From Odoribacteraceae bacterium (lineage in GTDB: Bacteria; Bacteroidota; Bacteroidia; Bacteroidales; Marinifilaceae), in NCBI GenBank assembly GCA_031279175.1, contig JAITJA010000107.1:1-7069 (forward strand): DNA of 7,069 nucleotides, read 5' to 3'. Below the pieces are notes generated by a model. The model had not been told where the DNA came from. It did no database searches and saw nothing but the letters and a program-made list of their open reading frames with translations. The position numbers were made by a program, and so were the translations under genes. Below, piece by piece: positions 1 to 5,399 of the stretch; position 1 is the first letter of the stretch, and the number at the start of each line of letters is the position of its first letter.

Positions 1-64
1 CCACCCCCCCGCACCACCAGAGTCAACGGGGGGACTGTAGTTCAGACGTGTGATCTTCCGATCT
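1..64. other. Sequencing-adapter contamination at the contig end
   Basis: Positions 31-64 match the 34-nt 3' end of the Illumina read-2 (index) adapter at 31 of 34 positions. The match runs through TTCAGACGTGTG (41-52) and ends CTTCCGATCT (55-64). The three differences are at 32, 38 and 53. The adapter ends exactly where the repeat array begins, in the orientation expected of adapter followed by insert. Read on the minus strand, this stretch encodes RSEDHTSELQS, a peptide I recognise as a recurrent adapter artefact in protein databases. Positions 1-30 are C-rich, match no adapter part I can recall, and are probably low-quality read or misassembled sequence. Nothing in 1-64 should be treated as genomic. 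Confidence 0.93.
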
Positions 65-367
65 TCCCCCCGGGGGAAAGTGTCTCGCGCCCGTGCAACA
101 AGGTTTCCCCCCGGGGGAAAGTCTCTCGCGCGCGTGCAACAAGGTTTCCCCCCGGGGGAAAGTCTCTCGCGCGCCCGCGACAGGTTTTCCAACAGTTGGA
201 AAGTCTCTCGCGCCGCCGCGACAGGTTTTCCAACAGTTGGAAAGTCTCTCGCGCCGCCGCGAGAAGGTTTCCAACAGTTGGAAAGTCTCTCGCGCCACCG
301 CGACAGGTTTTCCAACAGTTGGAAAATGCTGTCGCGCGAGCGCGACAGGTTTTCCAACTGTTGGGAA
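63..367. repeat. 41-bp tandem palindromic array (8 units)
   Basis: Eight units occur, with dyad starts at 63, 104, 145, 186, 227, 268, 309 and 351, giving spacings of 41 bp (six times) and then 42. Each unit has two dyads. Dyad 1 is 17 bp with 8-bp arms and one central base: TTTCCCCCCGGGGGAAA in units 1-3 (unit 1 has lost its first T at the adapter join) and TTTCCAACAGTTGGAAA in units 4-7. Unit 8 has central T and one arm mismatch (351-367). Dyad 2 is the CG-rich linker CTCTCGCG...CGCGACAG. At 329-348 it becomes a perfect 9-bp-arm palindrome, CTGTCGCGC-GA-GCGCGACAG. The array has no unique spacers, so it is not CRISPR. Open frames of 84-141 codons cross it on both strands, but they only cycle the repeat, because 41 is not a multiple of 3, and are not genes. 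It lies downstream of the hsp20 terminator. The function is unknown. Confidence 0.93.
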
Positions 368-527
368 TGGCTGTCGCGGGCAAGCTGCCGCGCGTCAAAA
401 TATTTTTAAACGCGGTCGCGCGCGATCGACTACATCCCAAGACACCTTGAGCCCCCCTCGCGTGCAAGCGACCGCGTCTTAAAATATTTTAAAACGCCCT
501 CGCGCGCGCGCGATTATATTATAGAGT
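368..527. repeat. Interrupting segment with inverted repeat and CG/AT palindromes
   Basis: This 160-bp stretch breaks the 41-bp array. It carries an imperfect inverted repeat: 397-419 pairs with 468-490 at 21 of 23 positions, including a perfect 9-bp end CGCGGTCGC (411-419) and GCGACCGCG (468-476), around a 48-nt loop. The right arm contains TTAAAATATTTTAA (479-492), a perfect 14-bp palindrome, and is followed by TCGCGCGCGCGCGA (500-513), which contains (CG)6. The left arm has the related AAAATATTTTT (397-407) followed by CGCGGTCGCGCGCGATCG. So an AT-palindrome plus CG-tract block also occurs twice as a direct repeat about 83 bp apart. No gene, transposase or target-site duplication is visible. 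It may be a small palindromic insertion or strongly diverged array units. Confidence 0.7.
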
Positions 528-590
528 AGTTGGAAAGGCTGTCGCGGCGTGGCGAGAGGGTTTATCATGGCCGGGAAAGGCTGTCGCGGG
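528..590. repeat. Degenerate continuation of the 41-bp array
   Basis: Two further partial units resume the array pattern after the interruption. AGTTGGAAAGGCTGTCGCGG (528-547) is the right half of dyad 1 joined to the left arm of dyad 2. GGGAAAGGCTGTCGCGGG (573-590) is a second copy. The GGAAAGG cores at 532 and 574 are 42 bp apart, in register with the main array's period. The left half of the second dyad is eroded to TTTATCATGGCC. From 591 to 628 no further unit, gene or signal can be seen. Confidence 0.75.
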
Positions 591-628
591 CGGGCGTCAC
601 TGGTGCTAAAGCGGCGGGACGCGTCCAG

Positions 629-664
629 AAAAAAAGGGGCTGCCTGCAAGTGCAGGCAGCCCCC
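629..664 (-). terminator. Rho-independent terminator of hsp20
   Basis: GGGGCTGCCTGCA (636-648) and TGCAGGCAGCCCC (651-663) form a perfect 13-bp stem around a 2-nt loop (in practice 12 bp with four nucleotides). On the plus strand the stem is preceded by seven A (629-635), which read as seven U after the stem in a minus-strand transcript. It lies 24 bp beyond the hsp20 stop codon. No comparable T-tract follows on the plus strand, so it should act mainly on minus-strand transcription. Confidence 0.93.
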
Positions 665-687
665 GTGATGTTTTCTCGCGACCGTCG

Positions 688-1119
688 TCACGAGATTTGT
701 ATGGTCCTCGTGTTCTTCTTGAGGTCCTCCTCCTTGACCTTTGGGATGGCGACCTCGAGGACGCCGTTTTCCATTTTGGCGGAGATCTTCTCCTTGTCCG
801 TGTTCTCGGGCAGGATCATTTTTTGTTCGAACTTGCTGTACGAGAATTCGCGGCGCAAGTAAAGCGCTGGAGAGTCGCCGGGGTTTGTTTCCGCGACTTG
901 CTTTTCCATCGAGATCACGAGGTTGCTGTCCTCGTCGACGCGTACGCGGAAATCTTTCCCGGTCATGCCCGGCGCGGCGACCTCGATCTTGTATTCGTTC
1001 TCGGATTCGATCACGTTGATAGCCGGCGCGGTCGCGTTTGCCTTGTACATCCAGTCGTTGTCAAACAAGTCACTGAACACGTCAGGCAGCCAGTGTTGGT
1101 TTCTTCTAATCAGGTTCAT
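688..1119 (-). CDS. Small heat-shock protein, Hsp20/alpha-crystallin family
   Basis: This encodes a 143-residue ATP-independent cytoplasmic chaperone that should assemble into oligomers and hold unfolding client proteins for refolding by the DnaK system. A short N-terminal arm (about 1-32, MNLIRRNQHWLPDVF...) precedes an alpha-crystallin domain at about 33-128. That domain includes the conserved AAPGM turn (48-52), LYLRREFSYSKFEQKMILP (86-104) and the G-x-L signature NGVLEVAIPK (118-127). The C-terminus ends TRTIQIS, with an I-x-I motif at 140-142 that in this family docks into a neighbouring subunit. Length is normal. The start is well supported: an AGGAGG Shine-Dalgarno lies 8 nt upstream, which is notable because the other genes here lack one. 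The gene has its own putative promoter and a strong terminator, so it is probably monocistronic. Heat induction is expected from the family, but no CIRCE element is visible. Confidence 0.96.
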   Translation of the reverse strand: MNLIRRNQHWLPDVFSDLFDNDWMYKANATAPAINVIESENEYKIEVAAPGMTGKDFRVRVDEDSNLVISMEKQVAETNPGDSPALYLRREFSYSKFEQKMILPENTDKEKISAKMENGVLEVAIPKVKEEDLKKNTRTIQIS

Positions 1120-1127
1120 AATTTGTT

Positions 1128-1133
1128 CCTCCT
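1128..1133 (-). promoter_or_regulatory. Strong ribosome binding site of hsp20
   Basis: On the minus strand AGGAGG sits 8 nt before the ATG at 1119-1117, within AAGGAGGAAC. It is the only consensus Shine-Dalgarno sequence in the window. The other starts (3953, 2639, 4271, 5400, 6550) have weak or no complementarity to 16S rRNA, as is usual in Bacteroidota. It fixes the hsp20 start and suggests high translation. Confidence 0.85.
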
Positions 1134-1146
1134 TGTTTTATAGTTT

Positions 1147-1178
1147 AACAATTATTCCACGCCGGGAGGGGATTCAAA
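1147..1178 (-). promoter_or_regulatory. Putative Bacteroidota-type promoter of hsp20
   Basis: Reading the minus strand, TTTG (1178-1175) is followed after 20 nt by TAATTGTT (1154-1147). The Bacteroidota housekeeping pattern is TTTG, 19-21 nt, TAnnTTTG. Spacing and the -33 element fit, while the -7 element has two mismatches. The predicted transcript would start near 1140, just upstream of the Shine-Dalgarno sequence. A small dyad, TGACA-TTT-TGTCA, lies upstream at 1201-1213 and might be an operator, but this is weak evidence. Confidence 0.4.
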
Positions 1179-1292
1179 CGACGTGCCGCTTGCTTGCGGT
1201 TGACATTTTGTCATGCTCGCGTGGCGTCCGTGGCAGGTTTTCGCGTTTTGGTCGCGTGTCGCGCGTCGTCGGTGGAGCTTCCCGTCGCGCGC

Positions 1293-2639
1293 TTAGCGGA
1301 TTTCAGGTAGGTCGATCCCCTTGATTTTCCTGTAGAGGTCGAGCGCGTACGAGTCGGTCATCCCGGAGACGTAATCGATGACGGTTTGGACTTTCGCGTA
1401 GAGTGGATCTTGTGGAGTTACCTTGTATTGTTCAGGCATGATGGAGAGGATATTTCGCGCGTAATACGTTCTTGGTTCGAGGATCGCGTCGATATACTCC
1501 TTGAGGAGGGTGGCGAGGATCTTGAACCCGGCGATTTGTATTCTCGTGACGATTCCGGTGTGATAGATTCGGGCGTAGGCGAGGCTGGTGCAGGCGTCGT
1601 AGGCGCGTTTGAGTGTGCCGTCGAGGTGATCGACGAGCGATCCGCGTAGTTGTCCGTTCATGATCTGGTCGTAGTGTTGTCTGAAGGTGTTGGCGCAGGC
1701 GTTGATGAGCTTGTTGATGATGCCCGCCCTGAGGAACGCGATGTACTCGTTTTTGTCGGTGACGATCTCGCGGGTGCGGGCGATGGTTTCGAGTTCGTCC
1801 TTGTCCTCGTCCTTGTCGTAGAACCCGAGCAAGGTGGTGATGGTTTCCTCGAACGAGAGGATGTTGAGCTTGCGCGAGTCTTCGATGTCCATGATCTGGT
1901 AGCAGATGTCGTCCGCGGCCTCGACGAGGTATACGAGCGGGTGTCTCGCGTATTGCAGTGGTTTTTCCTCGAGTAGGATCATGCCGAGCGCGTCGGCGAT
2001 TTCGCGGAATGTTTCTTTCTCGCTTTGGAAGAAGCCGTACTTGTGTCCCTTGGTGGCGGCTTTTGACTCGTGCGGGTACTTGACGATGGATGCGAGCGAG
2101 GTGTAGGTCATGGTGTACCCGCCGGGTCTTCGGCCGTGGAAGGTGTGTGTTAGTAGTCGGAAGGCGTTCGCGTTGCCCTCGAAGCGGCTGACGTCCTCCC
2201 ACTCCTCGTCGGCGAGCATTTTCTTGAGGAATTGCCCCTCGCCGTTGGTGAAGAAGTCTGAGATGGCCTCCTCCCCGGAGTGCCCGAAGGGAGGGTTCCC
2301 GAGGTCGTGTGCGAGACAGGCCGTGCTGACGATCGTCCCGATTTCCTCGAGGATATCCGGGTGGTCGACGCGTTCGCTTTCCCTGGCGAGCTGTGCGATT
2401 TTGGTCCCGAGGGAGCGTCCGACGCTTGCTACCTCGAGGCTATGCGTTAGCCGGTTATGCACGAACACGTTTCCCGGTAGCGGGAACACCTGCGTTTTAT
2501 TCTGCAACCGTCGGAACGGGGAGGAGAATATCATCCGGTCATAGTCTCGCTGGAATTGCGAGCGGTCGTGCGACCGGAAGAGAGTAGGCGCGCTCCCGGG
2601 TTGATGCCTCCGGGTAGAGAGCAAGGTGTTCCAGTTCAT
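1293..2639 (-). CDS. dgt: Deoxyguanosinetriphosphate triphosphohydrolase (dGTPase)
   Basis: This is an HD-superfamily enzyme that hydrolyses dGTP (often other dNTPs too) to the nucleoside and tripolyphosphate, so adjusting dNTP pools. The metal-binding H...HD...D residues are visible: H66 in NRLTHSLEV, H111-D112 in CLAHDLGNPPFGH, and D243/D244 in YLVEAADDICY. The N-terminal FSSPFRRLQNKTQV (38-51) and the FEGNANAFRLLTH block (153-165) are further dGTPase signatures. At 448 residues the protein is a normal length for the family and appears intact. The ATG lies 6 bp after the stop of the CoA-transferase gene with no strong ribosome binding site, so the two are probably co-transcribed and translationally coupled. 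No clear terminator follows in the 173 bp before hsp20, so some read-through into hsp20 is possible. True substrate preference (dGTP only or several dNTPs) cannot be read from sequence. Confidence 0.95.
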   Translation of the reverse strand: MNWNTLLSTRRHQPGSAPTLFRSHDRSQFQRDYDRMIFSSPFRRLQNKTQVFPLPGNVFVHNRLTHSLEVASVGRSLGTKIAQLARESERVDHPDILEEIGTIVSTACLAHDLGNPPFGHSGEEAISDFFTNGEGQFLKKMLADEEWEDVSRFEGNANAFRLLTHTFHGRRPGGYTMTYTSLASIVKYPHESKAATKGHKYGFFQSEKETFREIADALGMILLEEKPLQYARHPLVYLVEAADDICYQIMDIEDSRKLNILSFEETITTLLGFYDKDEDKDELETIARTREIVTDKNEYIAFLRAGIINKLINACANTFRQHYDQIMNGQLRGSLVDHLDGTLKRAYDACTSLAYARIYHTGIVTRIQIAGFKILATLLKEYIDAILEPRTYYARNILSIMPEQYKVTPQDPLYAKVQTVIDYVSGMTDSYALDLYRKIKGIDLPEIR

Positions 2640-2645
2640 GGTGAT

Positions 2646-3953
2646 TTACCTGGTGATAAAGTGGTAGTGGCTCCCGAATCGTTCGAAGGCGGCCTTGTCG
2701 AGCGTCTCCTGGTGGTCCGGGTGTGCGATAGAGATGATGGCCCGCGCGCGTTGCTGGAAAGTTTTCCCGTAGAGGTCGACGGCCCCGAACTCGGTGACGA
2801 GGTAATGGATATCGAAGCGCGTTGTGACGACGCCGGCGCCCTGGAGTAGGGTTGGGGTGATCTTGGAGACGCCTTTATTCGTGATGGAGGGTAGCGCGAT
2901 GATGGGTTTTCCTCCCTGGCTGGCGGCGGCCCCGCGGATAAAGTCGAGTTGTCCCCCGCACCCGCTGTAAAACTTGCACCCGATGGAGTCTGCGTTGACC
3001 TGTCCGGTGATATCGACGGAGAGGGCGGAGTTGATGGCGGTCATCTTGGGTTGTCGCGCGATAATAAAGGGGTCGTTGGTGTAGGCGACGTCCATCATGG
3101 CGACGGCGGGGTTATCGTCGATGAAGTCGTAGACGGCCCGCGATCCCATGAGGAAGGTGGAGACGATTTTTCCCTTGTCGAGCTTTTTGTTTTGGTTGTT
3201 GACGACACCTTTCTCGAAGAGCGGGAGTAGCCCGTCGGCGAACATCTCGGTGTGTACGCCGAGGTTCTTGTGATTTTCCAGTTGCGACAGGACGGCGTTA
3301 GGTATTGCCCCGATTCCCATTTGCAGCGTGGCCCCGTCCTCGATGAGCGCGGCGCAATGTTTCCCGATGAGCGCGTCTTGTTCGGTGGTGATGGTGGCAT
3401 GTGCCTCGATGAGCGGGGTATCGTCCTCGCAGAAGACGTTGATAGCCGAGAGCGGGATCATGGCGTCGCCCCACGCTCTTGGCACGTTGGGGTTGATCAC
3501 GCCGATGACTACTCGCGCGTTTTGGACGGCGGCGAGGGTAGCGTCGACGGATGTTCCCATGGAGACGTAGCCGTGTTTGTCTGGCGGGCAGACTTGTATC
3601 ATGGCGACGGCGACGGGGTGTACGCCCTCGCGGATGAGTTTTTGCGTCTCGCTCAGGTGCACGGGGACGTAGTCGGCGAAGCCCTCTTGGGTGTCGCGTC
3701 GCACGTTGCTGCCGACGAAGTAGGATTCGAGCTGGAAGATTCCCTCGTACTCCGCGCCGGCGTACGGGGCGTTGCCCTCGGTATGGAGGTGCTGGATGCT
3801 GACGTTCTGGAGTTCCCCGGCGCGTCCCCTGGCGCATAACGCCTGGATGAGGCCTTGCGGGGAGCAGGCCACGCTGTGGAGATGGACGCGGTCTCCTGAT
3901 TTCACTGTTTTCACCGCCTCGGCGAAGGATACTGTCTTGATGTTTTTATACAT
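2646..3953 (-). CDS. Acetyl-CoA hydrolase/CoA-transferase (4-hydroxybutyrate/butyryl-CoA:acetate type)
   Basis: This 435-residue protein belongs to the acetyl-CoA hydrolase/transferase family, which moves CoA between acyl-CoA and a carboxylate, usually acetate. An N-terminal domain (about 5-215) with VCPPDKHGYVSMGTSVD (121-137) is followed by GIGAIPNAV (213-221) and LGVHTEMFADG (231-241). E236 in this last block is the expected catalytic glutamate, which forms the glutamyl-CoA thioester. The C-terminal domain has GQVNADSIG (317-325), the CoA-binding YSGCGGQLDF (329-338) and a TRFDIHYLVTEFGAVDLYGK block near 378-397. The last is typical of 4-hydroxybutyrate and butyryl-CoA:acetate CoA-transferases. 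Length matches those enzymes (about 430-450). The substrate cannot be assigned: succinyl-, propionyl-, butyryl- and 4-hydroxybutyryl-CoA are all possible. The start gives the family N-terminus MYKNIKTVSFAEAV. It is the first gene of an operon with dgt. A membrane or periplasmic role is unlikely, as no signal peptide is seen. Confidence 0.93.
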   Translation of the reverse strand: MYKNIKTVSFAEAVKTVKSGDRVHLHSVACSPQGLIQALCARGRAGELQNVSIQHLHTEGNAPYAGAEYEGIFQLESYFVGSNVRRDTQEGFADYVPVHLSETQKLIREGVHPVAVAMIQVCPPDKHGYVSMGTSVDATLAAVQNARVVIGVINPNVPRAWGDAMIPLSAINVFCEDDTPLIEAHATITTEQDALIGKHCAALIEDGATLQMGIGAIPNAVLSQLENHKNLGVHTEMFADGLLPLFEKGVVNNQNKKLDKGKIVSTFLMGSRAVYDFIDDNPAVAMMDVAYTNDPFIIARQPKMTAINSALSVDITGQVNADSIGCKFYSGCGGQLDFIRGAAASQGGKPIIALPSITNKGVSKITPTLLQGAGVVTTRFDIHYLVTEFGAVDLYGKTFQQRARAIISIAHPDHQETLDKAAFERFGSHYHFITR

Positions 3954-3992
3954 GGTCGTTTGTTTTAATTAATCTACGTTTCCAAAACGGGC

Positions 3993-4000
3993 CGAAGGTA
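3993..4000 (-). promoter_or_regulatory. Possible -7 element of the CoA-transferase/dgt operon
   Basis: On the minus strand TACCTTCG (4000-3993) matches the Bacteroidota -7 consensus TAnnTTTG with one mismatch and lies 39 bp before the start codon. No TTTG is found at the correct distance upstream, so support is partial. The leader downstream is AT-rich (TTAATTAAAACAAAC) without a Shine-Dalgarno sequence. Confidence 0.35.
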
Positions 4001-4043
4001 AGCATAAATTCCGGCTTGGGGCTTCCGGCGTTCTTTGAATTTT

Positions 4044-4169
4044 TGTCGTCCCGTCCCGGGAATCTGTCGTCCCGTCCCGGGAATCTGTCGTCCCGTCCCG
4101 GGAATCTGTCGTCCCGCCTCGAGGATCTGTCGTCCCGCCTCGAGGATCTGTCGTCCCGCCTCGAGGATC
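4044..4169. repeat. Perfect 21-bp tandem array, 3 + 3 units
   Basis: Six contiguous 21-bp units start at 4044, 4065, 4086, 4107, 4128 and 4149. All share TGTCGTCCCG at the left and ATC at the right around an 8-bp palindromic core. The first three have TCCCGGGA and the last three CCTCGAGG. Within each block the copies are identical. The array lies in the 317-bp divergent gap between the two operons and between their putative -7 elements, so it is probably not transcribed from either. An open frame across it (4016-4237) reads a 7-residue repeat (LSSRPGN, then LSSRLED) only because 21 is divisible by 3. It has no ribosome binding site or recognisable domain and I do not call it a gene. Possible roles are protein binding or DNA structure; none is shown. 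Confidence 0.96.
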
Positions 4170-4196
4170 TGCCCTACCCCCGGCGATCTATAATAC

Positions 4197-4219
4197 TCCC
4201 GGGAAAGCTATCGCGCGAC
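4197..4219. repeat. Dispersed partial copy of the 41-bp array motif
   Basis: The string GGGAAAGCTATCGCGCGAC at 4201-4219 resembles the dyad-1/dyad-2 junction of the left array (GGGAAAGGCTGTCGCGGG at 573-590). The preceding TCCCGGGA (4197-4204) is also the core of the first block of the neighbouring 21-bp array. The element therefore joins features of both arrays and lies 26 bp upstream of the tgt -7 element. Confidence 0.5.
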
Positions 4220-4244
4220 ATGCCCGCGATTCCATAAAAACTTG

Positions 4245-4252
4245 TATCTTCG
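4245..4252 (+). promoter_or_regulatory. Putative -7 promoter element of the tgt operon
   Basis: TATCTTCG matches the Bacteroidota -7 consensus TAnnTTTG with one mismatch, in the context ACTTGTATCTTCGCG. It ends 18 bp before the tgt start, so the leader would be only about a dozen nucleotides. No clear TTTG lies 19-21 nt upstream. A TATAAT string at 4189-4194 is not used as evidence, since this phylum's primary sigma factor prefers a different sequence. Confidence 0.5.
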
Positions 4253-4270
4253 CGCCATCAAGATGACCTG

Positions 4271-5398
4271 ATGGAATTTACCCTTTTAGCTAAAGATACG
4301 CGAACCGCTGCCAGGGCCGGGAGGCTGACAACAGCACACGGTGAAATCGATACCCCCGTTTTCATGCCGGTAGGCACGGCAGGAACTGTCAAGGCCGTGC
4401 ACGCGCGCGAATTGAAGGAGGATATCGGCGCGCGAATCATCCTGGGAAATACTTATCACCTTTACCTGAGACCGGGCGCGGGCGTGCTGCAAGCGGCCGG
4501 CGGGCTGCACCGTTTTAGCGGGTGGGACGGGCCGATCCTTACCGATAGCGGTGGATTCCAGGTGTTCTCCCTGGCAAGTAGCTGCAAGATCACGGGGGAA
4601 GGCGTGACCTTCCGCTCGCACGTGGACGGGTCAAAACACCTTTTCACGCCGGAAAACGTGATGGATATCCAGCGGGCTATCGGCGCGGATATCGTGATGG
4701 CCCTCGACGAGTGCCCGCCAGGACAAAGCGATCACGCGTACGCCCGGGAATCACTGGAACGCACCCAACGGTGGCTGGAACGATGCACGCGGCAATTCGA
4801 CGCGACGGACGCGTTGCACGGCTATCCCCAGGCCCTCTTCCCGGTGGTGCAAGGATGCACTTTCCCGGACCTGCGGGAACGGGCCGCGGAACACGCCGTC
4901 GCCCTCGAGCGAGACGGTTACGCGATCGGTGGGCTGGCCGTCGGCGAGCCCGCCGGGGTGATGTACGAGATGATCGAACGCGTCAACCGCGTGCTGCCGG
5001 TCGATAAACCCCGCTACCTGATGGGCGTCGGCACGCCGGAAAATATCCTGGAAGCAATCGCCCTCGGGGTGGACATGTTCGACTGCGTGATGCCAACGCG
5101 GAACGGGCGCAACGGGATGCTTTTTACCACGGAAGGGGTGATCAATATCAAGAACAAGAAGTGGGAACGCGATTTCTCGCCGCTAGATCCCGCCCTGCTG
5201 AGTTTCGTGGATAACCACTCCAAGGCCTACGCGCACCACCTGATCAAGGCCGGCGAGATACTGGGATTGCAGATTTGCTCGATCCATAATTTGTCCTTTT
5301 ATTTGTGGCTCGCCCGGGAGGCGCGGGAAAGGATCGCGGCAGGCGATTTCGCGAGCTGGAAGAGCGCCGCGCTCGAGAGAATAACAACAAGATTGTAG
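4271..5398 (+). CDS. tgt: tRNA-guanine(34) transglycosylase
   Basis: This enzyme exchanges guanine at wobble position 34 of tRNAs with GUN anticodons for preQ1, the committed tRNA step of queuosine synthesis. It is a 375-residue TIM-barrel protein of normal length. Visible signatures are TPVFMPVGT (28-36), ILGNTYHLYLRPG (57-69) and TDSGGFQVFSL (91-101) with general acid/base D92. They continue with ALDECPPG (144-151), the substrate-pocket GGLAVGEP (220-227) and FDCVMPTRNGRNG (270-282) with nucleophile D271. The C-terminal zinc site is altered: where the E. coli and Zymomonas enzymes have CxCxxC after PLDP, this one has ALLSFVD (308-314), with no cysteine. The distal histidine survives as H339 in SIHNL. 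From memory other Bacteroidales Tgt proteins look alike here, so it is probably a lineage trait. An upstream ATG (4263) runs into TGA after one codon, so 4271 is the start. The lptF-like gene follows after 1 bp. Confidence 0.97.
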   Translation: MEFTLLAKDTRTAARAGRLTTAHGEIDTPVFMPVGTAGTVKAVHARELKEDIGARIILGNTYHLYLRPGAGVLQAAGGLHRFSGWDGPILTDSGGFQVFSLASSCKITGEGVTFRSHVDGSKHLFTPENVMDIQRAIGADIVMALDECPPGQSDHAYARESLERTQRWLERCTRQFDATDALHGYPQALFPVVQGCTFPDLRERAAEHAVALERDGYAIGGLAVGEPAGVMYEMIERVNRVLPVDKPRYLMGVGTPENILEAIALGVDMFDCVMPTRNGRNGMLFTTEGVINIKNKKWERDFSPLDPALLSFVDNHSKAYAHHLIKAGEILGLQICSIHNLSFYLWLAREARERIAAGDFASWKSAALERITTRL

Positions 5399-5399
5399 C

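Noticed and set aside
63..367. CRISPR array
   Set aside because: The whole 41-bp period is conserved, so there are no unique spacers, and no cas genes are present.
23..482. Overlapping open frames of 84-141 codons on both strands
   Set aside because: They read through the 41-bp array and the adapter. The translations are the same few peptides cycled in three frames, with no ribosome binding site, no domain, and adapter-derived residues in one of them.
1200..1292. Terminator after dgt
   Set aside because: Only short CG-rich pairings such as CGCG...CGCG around 1240-1255 are present, with no stable stem followed by a U-tract on the minus strand.
1432..2202. 256-codon minus-strand frame within dgt
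   Set aside because: It is an Arg/His-rich shadow of dgt in another frame, without a recognisable domain. The dgt frame carries all the conserved motifs.
3252..3839. 195-codon plus-strand frame opposite the CoA-transferase gene
   Set aside because: It is an antisense shadow produced by GC-rich codon usage. The minus-strand frame is a clear full-length family member.
4189..4194. TATAAT as a -10 box for tgt
   Set aside because: Bacteroidota primary sigma factors recognise TAnnTTTG. A better -7 match lies closer to tgt at 4245, and no TTGACA-like partner is seen.
4016..4237. 73-codon open frame with a 7-residue repeat
   Set aside because: It exists because the 21-bp unit is a multiple of three. 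Half of it is the array, no start signal precedes it, and it sits in a promoter region.
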